The notes below the pieces were generated by a model. That model had not been told where the DNA came from and did not search any database. It worked only from the letters and a program-made list of their open reading frames with translations. A program made the position numbers and the translations under genes. 64,000 nucleotides of DNA from Cryptomeria japonica (taxonomy: Eukaryota; Streptophyta; Pinopsida; Cupressales; Cupressaceae): NCBI RefSeq assembly GCF_030272615.1, contig NC_081411.1, positions 208,846,244-208,910,243 of the forward strand, given 5' to 3'. Positions 45,643 through 58,587 of this stretch are shown one piece after another (the stretch's first letter is position 1; each line of letters starts with the position of its first letter).

Positions 45643-45843
45643 CTTGACTCAGTGTATTGTTTTATTCTTTGGATGCTTTAAACTTGTTAAAGCATCTCGG
45701 GAGATCTTTCTTCTCCTCATTATTCCTTTTTTATTAGCACCCCTATTTTTGGATCCCAGAGGTCTACCCCTTCTTCTAGAGATTGCCTTGGGGTTTTCAT
45801 TATCTGTTTTCTATTCTCCTTCTTCTCATGTGTACTCTTCTCC

Positions 45844-46473
45844 CTAGTCCTCCTCTTTGATTTCAGAAGCCTTCCTATTGTTCCCCTGACTGGGGGTCTC
45901 CGAGGTCTCAGAACAAGGCTCCAAAGCCTTCAACCTATCTGGAAGATCTAAATTAACACCATCGCTAGATAGTGGATTAGCTTCACCAGCCTTAGGATCA
46001 ACAAGAATGACCTCAATCACACAAATATCCTCAAGCTCTACAAACATCTTAGGGGGAATGACAGAGTTTGCATCAGGAGTGGGTTCAGTTTGGGAAGAAA
46101 GCTCTACCTCAGTGATGTATGGAGGATCTTTTGATGGATCCATTTCAAATGAAACATCCATGTCTTCCAAACTTTTGTGAGAAGTTTTATTCATCACCCC
46201 AGACTGCCTCCCTCCTAAACTCAGCTCACTACTCACACCGTCTCTATCCTTAGGGTTTAAAACTCCAGGGTTATCACCATTAGAAGCTAGGCTAGAGAAT
46301 TTCATCTCTGGGGGGACCTCAAGGCCATCATCCTCCATTGGCGATGTTAAATTGCTATCCAAATTTATCTTATTAGTCACATACATTGAATTACTAGGAT
46401 AAGTTGCCCTAATTTTTCCCAATGCTAATTGTTGAGCATTTTTCCTCTTTCTTTTCTTAGGATTTTTCCCCAC
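45844..46473 (-). pseudogene. LINE ORF1 C-terminal region, copy 2
   Basis: 209 open codons with the KKRKRK patch, differing from copy 1 at a handful of residues. It is the same acidic Ser/Pro-rich tail with unknown biochemical role. The frame has been kept open in all three copies, although neighbouring parts of the LINE carry stops. Confidence 0.55.
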
Positions 46474-46610
46474 AATCTGAAACTCATCATGCGAATTCTT
46501 ATTTATCTGTTTTAGAGCATTTGAGATCGTAGAGTGAGGGGTGGGGGCAATTCTAGACCTACCAGAGTTGAAATTTTTTCCAAGTTCCTGGGGTTTAGAA
46601 TTTTCTCCAT

Positions 46611-47189
46611 TTAGTATATTATTGATTTTTTACTAATGCCATTGAGGTTTTCCATGCTTGGGACGCACATTGTATGAACATGTGGTGGGTTATCGGATTG
46701 ATTGCGAGATCTATTCGAGCCCTTAAGTTTATTAATAATAGGGCAATTATTGCGAATATGCCCCTCTTTCCTACAGAGAAAGCACACATTCACCCCACCA
46801 AGGATTTCAACAAGGCATACAACAACTTCGGATTCGAGATTAATATTAACTATTTTGGGGAAATCACAAATAGGGTTAATTGATATCAATACCCTAGCAT
46901 CCAAATGTGGAATAAGCGAGGATGAATTATCCACCTGAATAGCTTTTCCTATCAGTTCCATGATTTGGGGTATGAATCTCCATAATAGTGGAGGCACTTC
47001 TCGAATTAAAACCCATCTAAGGCACGAGAGTGTAATAAATTCTTCATTGACCTCTTTCAGTGACCATTCTAGGGCATAAAATGTGCATTTTCCGACAGAC
47101 CAATATTGTTTACTGAGCACTTCTTTTCTGCATTTTATGATCTTTAAAGAAGATTGACTAGATGACGACACTATCAATTTTGGAGACAA
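46611..47189 (-). pseudogene. LINE ORF1 N-terminal region with CCHC knuckle (most complete copy)
   Basis: 192 open codons from ATG 47189. The N-terminal ~140 residues resemble plant DUF4283 (WSVGKCTFYALEW, WVLIREVPPLLWRF, DARVLISI). They are followed by CFLCRKEGHIRNNC (CX2CX4HX4C) and a short tail ending at a stop near 46611. This is the nucleic-acid-binding ORF1 protein of L1-type plant LINEs. It probably continued into the 45844-46473 stretch before stops arose. Copy 1 is truncated within this region, and copy 3 has a frameshift just after the knuckle. Confidence 0.7.
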
Positions 47190-47250
47190 TTTGTCACCTC
47201 TATATACTCAAATAGGGCCAATTCAAGCCTCCAAGGTAAGGTCCAATCTA

Positions 47251-48880
47251 CTGAAGATGTCATGAAAGAAGTAGGACACAACTCTCCACTAAATAGAAGG
47301 ATAAAAAGTCCCATTTATAGAGGCAAGTTGATGTTGTAAATCCTAACGTAGGAAATACATTAGCATCATGATAGGCTAACAATATTCTTGAGATTATGTG
47401 GATAAACTTTTATACACTAGGTCACCGTAAGAAAAGGGTTAACAACAACTTTCAGGGGATGATTTTGTAATTTTAGACAATCTAGGGACACTAGTACACA
47501 CATGGGACACTAGTAGAGATCCACACTAGAATACTAGGCTAGTGTCACAATTCAGTATAAGAGTCTAGGTTTATTGTCAATCTCTAGGTTTGGCACTAGA
47601 GTCCTCATAGGTAATGATGAACATTCTATTCAAGCATTGTTGTCATGAGAAATAAGAATTTTTTAGCTAGGGGTCAATAACCAAGATACTGCAAATATAA
47701 AGGAAATACCTGTAAAGGTATATGATGGTACAAGAGTTTGAAGATTGACAAAAATTGACTTAGGAGAAGAAATTGACAATGAATCTCCTAAGTGATAGAC
47801 ATCTATAAAATATGAAAGGTGAATATCATAAGGTTTTTAGTAACCACAATAATACTTCCAACTCTTGACATTAATGAAGGAATGAAAGGATACGCAAATA
47901 CAATACATTTTGGAATTTGTGACACTCTACATCACTCTAAAAGACGGTTTGAATTGAGCAAATTTTTTTACTTTTCTATTTAAAATGCCATTAGTACACA
48001 TGATGAATGTAAAGTGGATCGACAAGACCATCCAAGATGACAAAAAATTATATTATATTTATTTTCACCCCAAAAATAGGTTCTTAAATTTATTTATTAT
48101 ACAGAAGCAAGTTGATCGATTTAGAAAAAAATATTCTTGGCTCAAATACCAAGACATAAAAATGAATACATGAGAAACTACATATTCCATTCAATTAAAT
48201 ACCCTCTCTGAGAGATATATAATAAATAAAATTATAATTTACATTAAAAGAGGACTTAAAGGTTCTTTGAATATAAAACTACATTTCATTAAATCAATTG
48301 AGGAGAGTAAATAATACACAAGAAAGAATCTTCTTAACATCCCAACCCACTATCCTCCAAACCTGAATGATGGTATCTATGATACCTAGCACATGGAATA
48401 AAAGCATCCACTCCATTCATGCTAGGAAATAATGACAAGACAAAAAAAATTGTCCTCTTCCCTTTCTAAAAATAACAATCACTAATTATAGTATGTCTAG
48501 TTATCAAAAAATAGTAAATGAAGATGTATGGGTACATCAGGAATAATGTCCATTGTGATGATTTGTTTAAATAAGAATTAATATTAAATTAATGAAGGAT
48601 ATTTTAAATATATTAAAGGACAAATCACAAAATGGGCTTTGGAGGATATCATCTTAGCAGTTTCATAATTTTTTTGTGGTTCAATCACAAGTAAGACTAT
48701 GGACCTTTTAATTGGAAAATGGAGGATAGTGGTGGAATATTGGAAAGGCAATTATCAATATTAGAATACAATATTGTCCCTCTCTTGGCATGGGATTTTG
48801 GATTCCCAAGAGTTGCATTAGAATGTGGTTTTGATTTAAGTTGAGTTTTGCTTCATTTTTTGCAATCACTTTTTTATTTT
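47251..48880. repeat. Diverged repeat left of Copia copy C
   Basis: Non-coding. From about 47560 to 48560 it is a diverged relative of 24370-25490 and 54480-55593, with similar order of shared words (CTAGGTTTA, TCATG.AAATA, GACTTAGGAGAAGAAAT, ACTACATTTCATT, CATGCTAG, AATAATGTCC). It is therefore present on both sides of the Copia insertion. It is near-identical to 59100-60727. ATTTT at 48876-48880 is the left target duplication of Copia C. Confidence 0.7.
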
Positions 48881-49341
48881 TGTGAGATTTTGCCAAGATC
48901 AAGAGGCAATGGAAAGCACAAATAAGAGAGAACAAAATAGATGATAGAAATAAACTTTATTCTATAAAAAAAATACTGATCAACTGGATCATCAATCGTT
49001 ACATATAATGAATATGAGCCTACTTATATAGGCAAGGCTATATGGATATGTGAGCACACAAACATGACATGTGGCTCAATAAGAAACAAGGGTAGGTAGG
49101 AAATAGGTGTGGGTAGGTAGGAGAAACAATATAATAGTCCACATAAGGTGGATCACCCACTGAATGTGGAGTGTGACAACAAGATCAATACCATTAAAGG
49201 TGGAAATTCTCCTACACACACTATCCTAATGTGGCACAAACACCCAAGTGTCTCATACCCAAACTACTATGAAATGGATTTCCTAAGTAAGCTTAAGTAA
49301 GGTTTAATGATAGCCAAGATGAATAATTATTTAGACCAACA

Positions 49342-49366
49342 CCCCCCCATAAGTGCAACTTAGGGG
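49342..49366 (-). other. Polypurine tract
   Basis: On the element (minus) strand a run of seven Gs, in the context TTATGGGGGGG, directly abuts the 3' LTR. The same tract lies at 61189-61195 in copy D. It serves as plus-strand primer in reverse transcription. Confidence 0.75.
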
Positions 49367-50088
49367 AATGCACTTAAGTCTACAATACAACTAGGCAATG
49401 CAAGATGGGTGCCGGATACTAGGCCATGTTAGTTACCCATGTACAAATGAAAATACATGCAAACCAATGCAATAAAATCTCTCACAAAGCAAGGAAAGAG
49501 AGAAAACCCAATGGAAAAAAACCCTCCCCCAAAAGAGAGATGAAAACTAGATGCAAACAACTGTCATAGAATTATGTGAAGGACAAAACCCCATGTGGGA
49601 AAAAATTCCCCCCCATATGAGAGAAGAAGAAGAGAGACTAGGAAGCCCCCCCTCAATGTGGAATCTGCACCAATGATAGAAGGTCGAAGATGAATGAAGA
49701 AACTTCTCCATGAACATCGAACCACATTCCTCCCCTTAGGAAGAAACAAAAACAAAGGTGGATCCAAAAAATCTCCCCAACCATTAAGGGAAGATGAAGA
49801 AAAAATACTAATGATGAAAGGAATCTCTAAAAAACTGCTCAAGTGTCCCCATGTTGATGCTGAAAGGTACCCCCTCCAAAGGTGGTAAACTGTGCCACAC
49901 TACTGAAAAAGGCACTTCAATATCTAGTGGAGAATAATGTAGAACAATGTCCAAAGACTCATTTGTCTCCTCAAAAAATAAAGATACCTCCTCCAAGTGT
50001 TGTACAAAAGTATCCACAATCATGTCAACCTCTAAAGATTGATCATGTAGAGAATGCACAAGAGGGTCAGAGTGATCGCTCGCAACAA

Positions 50089-50400
50089 TCAGAGAAGGAT
50101 CATATTCATCAAAGAAAGATGAATTTCATCAATGGTGTCTCCCAAATCTACAATGTAGGAGTCCACAAACAAACCCACAATGTCTATCAAGTAGGCATCC
50201 CAATCAACTGAAGCTGGAAGACATGAAATATCCTGTTGCACTGAATCATAACAAGGCAAAACTGTCGCACTAGCTACATCATCAGGTGCAATAGGTGGTG
50301 TGATATCAATAGGAGGAGATGATTGCTCAAGTATCAAAATCTCCATGAATGAATCAAATGAGGGAGAAGTATATGAGGAACCTTGAGCTAAACTATGTGT
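50089..50400 (-). pseudogene. Fused gag tail / C-terminal acidic domain, copy C
   Basis: An open frame joins the end of gag (SFMEILILEQ) directly to the C-terminal domain (SSPPIDITPPIAPDD...). It ends at a stop near 50089 after an acidic, Asp/Ile-rich stretch (DIVGLFVDSYIVDLGDTIDE). In copy D about 295 codons (zinc knuckle and protease) lie between these two points. The 885-bp deletion is a multiple of three and keeps the frame. No known domain was recognised in the acidic tail. Upstream gag is broken by frameshifts, so the fusion is unlikely to be made from this copy. Confidence 0.55.
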
Positions 50401-50905
50401 GTGAAAGATACAAAGGCTGCATACTCTGAAGGAAGCTTGTCCAACAAGTTATAAACCAATTGAGCATCCTTTTTTGTTAATTCCACAATCCTTTAGCTTT
50501 TCTCTTAATTCAGTTGCTTTTGTGACATAATCTTGGATTGTATCAAAATCCTTGGGATCCAAAGTTGTGAGTTCACTATCAATCTTGTAGCCCTTAATCT
50601 CATCAACTTGACCATACAATTTCTGAAAAAATATCCCAAGCCTCTTTAATTGTTGTACACTTATCAATGTGATAAATGAGGTCATTTGATACATACTTTC
50701 TAAGAGTTCCAAGTGCCATAGAATTCTTAGTAAGACATTGAATTTGAGAATTAGGATCATCCTTAGGATTAGGCGGTGTTGCAATAGTTTCATTTACATA
50801 ATGAATGAGTCCTTTTTCCATTAGTTTACTCCATGCATTAGACTTCCATGATGAATAATTATGAGGAGTTAAAAGTGAAAATTTAGGAGAACCCATAGGA
50901 CCAAA
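50401..50905 (-). pseudogene. gag: Gag core, copy C (frameshifted)
   Basis: Starts with MGSPKFSLLTPHNYSSW at about 50894. The open frame runs to the AWDIFSE segment near 50620, where an extra A in the A-run shifts the frame. The remainder continues in another frame (KLYGQVDEIKGYKIDSELTTLD) to about 50449, where another shift occurs. The same lesions are present in copy D, so they predate the tandem duplication. Confidence 0.75.
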
Positions 50906-51717
50906 AAGAAAAAACACAAGATAGAGAGAGGCACAATCACACAAGACACCCCCCCAAAATTCTCAATCAAGAAACCCCCCCAAAAAGGTGGTTTGGCACT
51001 TTATACTTATTGCGTATACAATGTGCCACTTGCAAAACAAGGCAAAGTGGACTTCTAATTTCAATTTAAAACTTCTCAAAATGAGATATAAGAGACTTCA
51101 ATAAATACTGTTAGTGCTCTAAACTGAGATCCATGCAAAATACAAGTAGCAAATATGCTAAGAATGGCCAAATAATGAAAGTACAATTTCTACTCAAAAT
51201 CAGTACAAATAGATGGCAGATTATGGAAGTAGATGAAAAAATATGCACTTAAAAAAAAAATGGCACCTAGAAAGGAGTCCATATGAGCCCAAATGAAGCC
51301 TCCAAAATTGTAAAAATTGGGATTTCATGCTTTTCAAACACCATGTATCCAAAAAACAGAAAAATATTGCACCACTGTACAAATCACGAAATTCTACCCC
51401 AAAATAAAAAAAATTGCTCGAAAAAAAGAGTCCAGATGAGTAAGATATTACTATTTCAAAATTGTCTGGAAAATTATAATTTCTCAAAAATTTCCATCAC
51501 AGCTTTAAACTTCAAATGCCTCTAGATTTGGCCTCCGAAGTCCAATTTGGATGAAACAAAAGGAAAAACTAACTTTCTTGGACCTCTTCAATCGAATGGT
51601 AACCTCACATTTGACCCATCAAGCTCCAATACAAACTTGCAATACAAAGATCCAAAATGCAAACCCCAAATTTCTCTCAATTGGCAAACCAATGGCACTC
51701 TAATGGCTCTGATACCA
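50906..51717 (-). other. Copia-like element 5' leader, copy C
   Basis: An untranslated stretch between the primer site and gag, about 810 bases. It includes two C-runs at 50949-50984 and A-runs at 51250-51260. Matching leaders lie at 3548-4338 and, partly, at 63656-64000 and 21483-21607. The plus-strand frames here are not genes. Confidence 0.6.
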
Positions 51718-52175
51718 TGTGAGATTTTGCCAAGATCAAGAGGAATGGAAAGCACAAATAAGAGAGAACAAAATGGATGATATAAATAAACTATATTCGA
51801 TCAAGAAAATATTGATCAACTGAATCATTAATCCTTACATACAATGAATATGAGCCTTCTTATATAGGCAAGGCTATATGGATATGTGAGCACACAAACA
51901 TGACATCTGGCTCAATAAGAAACAAGGGTAGGTAGGAAATAGGTGTGGGTAGGTAGGAGAAACAGTATAATAGTCCACACGAGATGGATCACCCACTGAA
52001 TGTGGAGTGTAGCAATAAGATCAACACCATAAAAGGTGGAAATTCTCCTACACGCACTATCCCAATGTGGCACAAACACAAGTGTCTCATACCCAAACTA
52101 CTATGAAATGCATTTTCTAAGTAAGCTTAAGTAAGGTGTAATAATATCCAAGATGAATAATTATTTACACCAACA

Positions 52176-55100
52176 ATTTTATTGATAGAATTTTGATATT
52201 CTTTACATTTTGATAACCCTATGGATAAGGAGTCTTAATAGGAAGAGTTTGAGGTTTTCTGGTTGAAATGATTAGAAATGAGGTTTGAATAGCTTAAAAA
52301 TATAACTATGAATCATTTGCAACCACTATTTCACTGGGAAACAATCAATTAGGCCAAAATTCAGTCTCTTAGGAGAGCTAATAACCATGGTTAATTGTTC
52401 ACTTTTTTATATGATATGATTGGATATGAGATAATCCAAGAACTAAGGATAACGATAAAAGAATGACATGATTTAGAATAAAAAAATAAAAAAATATCAT
52501 AGAGTAAACACATAATTACAAATCTAGAAATGGGACACAAAAGGGACATGTATTTGAAATCTGCACCTAAAAATGGCAAAAAGGTGTTTTAAGTACCCTA
52601 CTTGTGGAGATGCTTCCTGCAACTAACACTTCAAATTCTAGATCGAGATATTTTATAGATGACACTCTTTGAAATTAAGCCAAAAGTGTGAGACGTGTGA
52701 TAATTTACAAAAACCACGAGTTTTTTCTTGTTCAAAATCTATAACTATAACTTTGAGCCATTTCTTTAAAATTATACAAATTTAGTACGTCAGATCTATA
52801 ACTTGCATAGAAAAAGGGGAAAAAAGTTATGTTGCATAGAGGCTTGATTAAGTAAAACCTCGAGTAGTATTTACCTTCCCTATAACTATGATATGATGTG
52901 AGATAGCTTACCCCTAGTAGAGAAGAGGTTTAAAATCTTAAAGGAAATGTTGAAATGATAATTGATACTTTTTGTATGAACTTATTTCCCTAGAGTATTC
53001 ACAATACTTGATATTGCTTGATAGGAGTTAATTCATACCTTTATTAATAGAGAAAAAAATAAACATGATCATGATTGCTAAACTTGAATTATTGAATGCT
53101 TGAGTTTAGATCTCTCCTCAAGTGCCTTGAATATTCCTAATTAAATGTCTTAATTTGTTGAAATTAAGAGATATTGAAATGAGGGGGAGGGAGTTATATT
53201 TATGCATAAATTACACCATTTGTGTTAAAATTTTGAAGAAGGTTGACATCGAGGAGCACCTTCTTTCTCGACATTTTCTTGACTATTAGAGGTTCAAATT
53301 TAGGCCAAAAGGCTAGACTAAGGTGCTAAGTGTGATAGTCCAATAAGACTACTGTAGTGGGTACCATAGTACTAGATTTTTTATCCAAAACTAACATTAG
53401 TGAGCTCAAGATTATGCTATAGTAGTTTATAACCTCTACTATAGGTATGAAATTATGTGAGCAAGCTTATCCCAGGTAGAGTAGAGGTGGAAAATCCTGA
53501 AGAAAATATTGAATTGACAAATGATACCTTTCCTATGAAATTCTCTTCCTTAGGCATTCACAGTGCTCAGTGTTGCTTGATAGGAATTGATGGCTAACTT
53601 CTTTAATAAATAAACACCTAACTTGATCATGATGGTTGAACTTGAATTATTGAATATTTGACTTTAGATCTCCCCTCAAGTGCCTTGAATATTACTGATT
53701 GAATTTCTCAATTAGAGTGATGATTTGGAATTAGGATATGTTGAAATGAGGCTAAGGGAGTTGTATTTATACACAGTTTAAATATTTTATGTTTAAATTT
53801 TGAAGCAGGATGGCATCCAGTATCACTCTCTTGGTTTACATTTTCTTGACTATTAGAGGTTCAAATATAATCTTGAAAAGGCTAGACTAGGGTGCTAAGT
53901 GTCATACTCCAAGATGACTAGGGTGGTAGGTACCATAGTCCTGGAATTTTTAGCCAAAACCAATGTAACCCCATGTCCCCATGTCGCTACGTAAGTGCAT
54001 TATCTGCTTAAATTTAAGGAGTTGGTGTGTCCCCATGCAAATTTTTATTTATAGGAAAGGGATAAATTGGAATCTATCCCTATTGTAGTGGAGAAGAAGC
54101 TGCATAGAAATAAAAAATAAGCTTTGAAAATGGTGGGGGGGCTAGAAATAACTAGTAGTTGCTTATTAAAAAAATTGATATGTGGCTCCACAAATTTATT
54201 TCCCTCCTTTCTATATGTCTCCAATCTTTTCTCTTGAATTTATTTTAGAAATTATTATTAATGATTTCATGTATATTTTTTTAAGATATTTGCTTAAAAC
54301 ATAAGCATAAAAAATTAAATTTCCAGGGGGGCACCAGGTACATAAATTGTTCCTAAAAATATTCAATAGTGGCTAGCAGCAAAATAAAAAAATGGCATGG
54401 GTTCTTGACCTAAGTGAGGTCAAAATTGTCTTGGCCTTCCAAATTTGGCCATAGACACTAGAAAGCTACAGTACCATCCCAGTTTAGCATTGGTGTCTAG
54501 GTTTAATACTGGTCTCTAGCTTTAGTATTGAAGTTATGATAGTCTATTGTAGTTTAATCATAGTTCTATTGTCCTATCATGCAAATATATGCTAGGGATA
54601 ATTAAACAAGACACTACAAATGTAGAGGAAATATCCCTGAGTGTCTGTGATGCTACCCAAGTCTGAAAATGATAAAAAAATGACTTAGGAGAAGAAATCA
54701 ACAATGAGTCCCCTAGGTGCTAGCACAAACACAATGTGAAAGTAGAATATTAGATGGTTTGTAGCGATATTAGGAATACTCCTAATATCTTAACTAATAC
54801 AAAGGTTGCAAGGACACTCAAACAAAACACCTTTTGACATTTAGGAACCTTTACAACACTCTACAAGAGGGTATGAATCAACACAAACACTTCACAATAC
54901 CACTTGAAATACAACTAGTACACATTTTGAAGGTACAATTTGTCAAAAAGATAACCCAAGATCAAAAGAAGACATCTTAGATTAGTTTTCATCCCCCCAA
55001 AGAAGTTTCTATATACATTTACCATATAAAAGAAACTTAATCATTCACAAAACATACTAATTCATAACCAATTAGATATTTCAGTTAATAAGATGTCCTC

Positions 55101-55593
55101 TCTATGGGAGGTCTAATAAGCAATATTAGAGTTCACATTGCTAGAGGGCTCAAATATCTTTCAATATAAAACTACATTTCATTGAATCTATATAAGAGAC
55201 TAAATAATACATGAGAATGAATCTTGTGAACATCTCAATACAATATCCTTCAGAGTTTAATGATGGTATGCATGATATCAATCCACATGGAATCAAAAGA
55301 TTTTCTCGCTCCATGCTAGAAAATAGTGACAAGGATAAAAACTTTGACATGTCTCCTTTCCAAAAACAACACTCACTATTTATATTAAGTCCAGCTGTCC
55401 AAAAATATTAAATTAGCACCTACAAATACATTTAGGAAATAATGTGCTTTTTAAATATAGTGTTAAAAAAAGCCCTTACATTGGTAAAAAAATCAACATA
55501 AGATTAGGATTAGATCTTGTGAAATAAAATATCAATTAATTAAAAATTGAAATAAATACAGAACTTTTTTTAATCTTTTGCTTGCTTCTACTT
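52176..55593. repeat. Duplicated flank, copy C
   Basis: Near-identical to 22079-25490. It begins with the right target duplication ATTTT and ends at CTTCTACTT, where it is joined to LTR sequence (TCAATTACCGAGG) at 55594. The poly-G tract is reduced to GGTG7 at 54132-54141. No genes are present. Confidence 0.85.
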
Positions 55594-56169
55594 TCAATTA
55601 CCGAGGTATGCTATGAGCAAGGAATTTCATATTGAGCACATAGAGTCTGCTATAACATTTCAGATGTAAAGTTGTAGATATTTTGTAAATATTTTGATTG
55701 AATTATTTTGAGTTGAGTTAGAAACCTTTAACACGGTAAAAGACTCTAACAAAGTCTATAAATTGTGAAGCCTTTAACTAGGTACAACATTTTTGTAAAA
55801 GTGTTTGTAAAATCTTTTAGCAAGGTAGATCTAAAGATCTTTGTGCTCCTAACAGGGTAAGCTATTCGAAATAGCTAAACATGTAGCTCTAACTGAGCAA
55901 TCTTGATTATTGCAGTAGTGAAGTTGTGGGTGCCATCCCCACCATAGTTTTTCTCTCTAACAAAGAGTTTCTACGTAACCAAAATCTTTGTGTTATGGAG
56001 TGAAATGTGTATGGATGTTATTTCTATGATTATGTTTTAGCATTATATATTATGAAATCAGCAATATTAAGTTTGTGTTTATCAATAAAATTATTTTTGA
56101 AGAAAACTTTTGAAGTACTGATTCACCCCTCCCCTCTCAGTACATTAGCTTTCCTTGTCGGACCTAACA
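55594..56169 (+). repeat. LTR fragment (last 576 bp), start of second tandem unit
   Basis: Matches 43725-44300. It begins in mid-LTR at TCAATTACCGAGG and ends CTAACA, followed by GGAAG and LINE. The abrupt start marks the join of the ~11.87-kb tandem duplication. Confidence 0.9.
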
Positions 56170-56595
56170 GGAAGGAATAATCCTTCTGCACCTTTCTCTT
56201 GCCTCCCAGGAATTCACAGAGTCTTCAGACATGAGGAGACCTTTACAAAATTTGAAGAATGCCTCCTTGATATCTTCCAAGTCCTTTACTTTTCTGTTTT
56301 CTACCCAAATCGTATCAATTTGTTCTCTACACTGTTTTTGCTTCAACATATTGAAGAAAAACTTGGATCCTTTATCCTCAAATTGCATCCAATGCACCCG
56401 AGCCCTGATTATGGTCTCTTTGGTCTTAGTCTGTTGATGCTTTCTAAGGCTAACCCTAGCCAAGGCTACCTTTTGAGCAATACTGCAGGGATTGTCTTGG
56501 ATCTTAGCCTCACACAAGTGGATGTTTTCAGATACTGTTTTCTCTTTCCACCTATAATCCCTTACTTTCTTCTACCCTATGGTTTGAAGCAGCAC

Positions 56596-57506
56596 CTACC
56601 AACTATCAACATTCTGCTTCCATCTGTCCACACAAGAGTTCAATAATCTATTCCTTTTGTTAAACATCCTGACAATCTTGACCGCACTCAACACATCTGA
56701 ATCTAAAAGAAAGCTGGAGTTCAGAAATAATTTATCCTTAGGAGCTCCTTCTCTCAGGGTAGTCTCTGAGCCTAACATGAGAGATGATAGGATGGTGGTT
56801 TGAAAGAGTGGTCGGAAAAACTCGCACGAGATTGCCATTATTGCCTAGGTCAAAGGAGAAATGGTCTTTATTAACATAGAACCTATCCAGCCTATAAAAG
56901 ATCCTATGCTTCCCACTCTGATAGTTGCACCATGTGTACCAAATTTTGGAGTTATCTTTCTTTTTGTAGAACAGAGGGTCAATCAACTATTTTTGGCTTT
57001 TCAATCTTTACCACTGAATTTTCTCCATCCCTTTCCATTCCACAGGGATACCTCCACTTTTGTCTTCCTGAGTTTCAACAATATTAAAGTCACCCCTTAC
57101 AATTTAGAGAATATTTGATAGTGTAGCGATCCAATCCCATAATGCAATTCTCTCTCTGTAGTCGTTGGAGGCATAAACAGAACAAATTCCAAATCTAATT
57201 CCACATTATCCTCTAGGGACACCCAGACCACTTTGTTACACAGTGAGCATCCTTGGTTTACCATGCGCTCTTTCCATTTGGGGTTAATCAATATTCCAAC
57301 ACCTCCTCTACCTTTGTCATGCTTTGAGGAGACCTTGATAGAGTCTTTCCATATAAATTATAGGTTGACTTCCAGGGTAAACTTTACAACCTTGAGTTCT
57401 TGAAGCATAATAAGTCTGCGTTCTTATGTTGGTTGACAAACCTTCTAATGATTTGTTTCTTGTCTGTAGATTCCAGACCCCTAATGTTCCAGGAGATGCA
57501 CTTCAT
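56596..57506 (-). pseudogene. LINE endonuclease, copy 3
   Basis: ATG at 57506-57504 (MKCISWNIRG). The segment INPKWKERMVNQGCSLCNKVVW lies at 57200-57291, and the C-terminal part with WYTWCNYQSGKHRIFYRLDR at 56738-56986. In this copy SDHHPI has become SNHHPI, and a short deletion near 56750 shifts the frame. It is inactive. Confidence 0.7.
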
Positions 57507-57708
57507 CTTGACTCAGTGTATTGTTTTATTCTTTGGATGCTTTAAACTTGTTAAAGCATCTCGGGAGATCTTTCTTCTCCTCATTATTCCTGTTTTTATT
57601 AGCACCCCTGTTTTTGGATCCCAGAGGTCTACCCCTTCTTCTAGAGATTGCCTCAGGGTTTTCATTATCTGTTTTCTATTCTCTTTCTTCTCATGTGTAC
57701 TCTTCTCC

Positions 57709-58338
57709 CTAGTCCTCCTCTTTGATTTCAGAAGCCTTCCTATTGTTCCCCTGACTGGGGGTCTCCGAGGTCTCAGAACAAGTCTCCAAAGCCTTCAACC
57801 TATCTGGAAGATCTAAATTAACAACATCGCTAGATAGTGGATTAGCTTCACCAGCCTTAGGATCAACAAGAATGACCTCAATCACACAGATATCCTCAAG
57901 CTCTACAAACATCTTAGGGGGAATGACAGAGTTCGCATCAGGAGTGGGTTCAGTTTGGGAAGAAAGCTCTGCCTCAGTGATGTATGGAGGATCTTTTGAT
58001 GGATCCATTTCAAATGAAACATCCATGTCTTCCAAACTTCTGTGAGAATTTTTATTCATCACCCCAGACCGCCTCCCTCCTAAACTCAGCTCACTACTCA
58101 CACCGTCTCTATCCTTAGGGTTTAAAACTCCAGGGTTATCACCATTAGAAGCTAGGCTAGAGAATTTCATCTCTGGGGGGACCTCAAGGCCATCATCCTC
58201 CATTGGCGATGTTAAATTGCTATCCAAATTTATCTTATTAGTCACATACATTGAATTACTAGGATAATTTGCCCTAATTTTTCCCAATGCTAATTGTTGA
58301 GCATTTTTCCTCTTTCTTTTCTTAGGATTTTTCCCCAC
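57709..58338 (-). pseudogene. LINE ORF1 C-terminal region, copy 3
   Basis: The same 209-codon open stretch as in copies 1 and 2, with a few substitutions (for example NSH for TSH, and ETCSE for EPCSE). Length and frame are identical in all three. Confidence 0.55.
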
Positions 58339-58587
58339 AATCTGAAACTCATTATGCGAATTTTTATTTATTTGTTTTAGAGCATTTGAGATCGTAGAGT
58401 GAGGGGTGGGGGCAATTCTAGACCTACCGGAGTTGAAATTTTTTCCAAGTTCCTGGGGTTTAGAATTTTCTCCATTTAGTATATTATTGACTTTTTACTA
58501 ATGCCATTGAGGTTTTCCATGCTTGGGATGCACATTGTATGAACATGTGGTGGGTTATCGGATTGACTGTGAGATCTATTCGAGCCC

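Larger units (their letters stand above)
44301..47250 (-). mobile_element. LINE 5' half, copy 2
   Basis: Minus-strand LINE matching 18762-21482 but extending further at the 5' side. It includes linker (44301-44528), endonuclease, ORF1 C-terminal region and a fuller ORF1 to 47189. The RT and C-terminal domains are absent because the duplication begins inside the LTR element. The exact 5' end, somewhere in 47190-47480, could not be fixed. Confidence 0.8.
48881..52175 (-). mobile_element. Complete 3.3-kb non-autonomous Copia-like element, copy C
   Basis: 3' LTR 48881-49341 (461 bp) and 5' LTR 51718-52175 (458 bp), both TGTGAGATT...CCAACA. A C7 run (PPT complement) follows the left LTR at 49342, and the primer site is next to the right LTR at 51705-51717. 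The target duplication is ATTTT at 48876-48880 and 52176-52180. The internal region is only ~2.38 kb: gag pieces and a C-terminal domain, with no protease, integrase or RT. Compared with copy D it has an 885-bp internal deletion. Confidence 0.9.

Noticed and set aside
48881-49341. Solo LTR
   Set aside because: It has a polypurine tract on one side and a partner LTR at 51718-52175 with matching target duplications, so it is part of a complete element.
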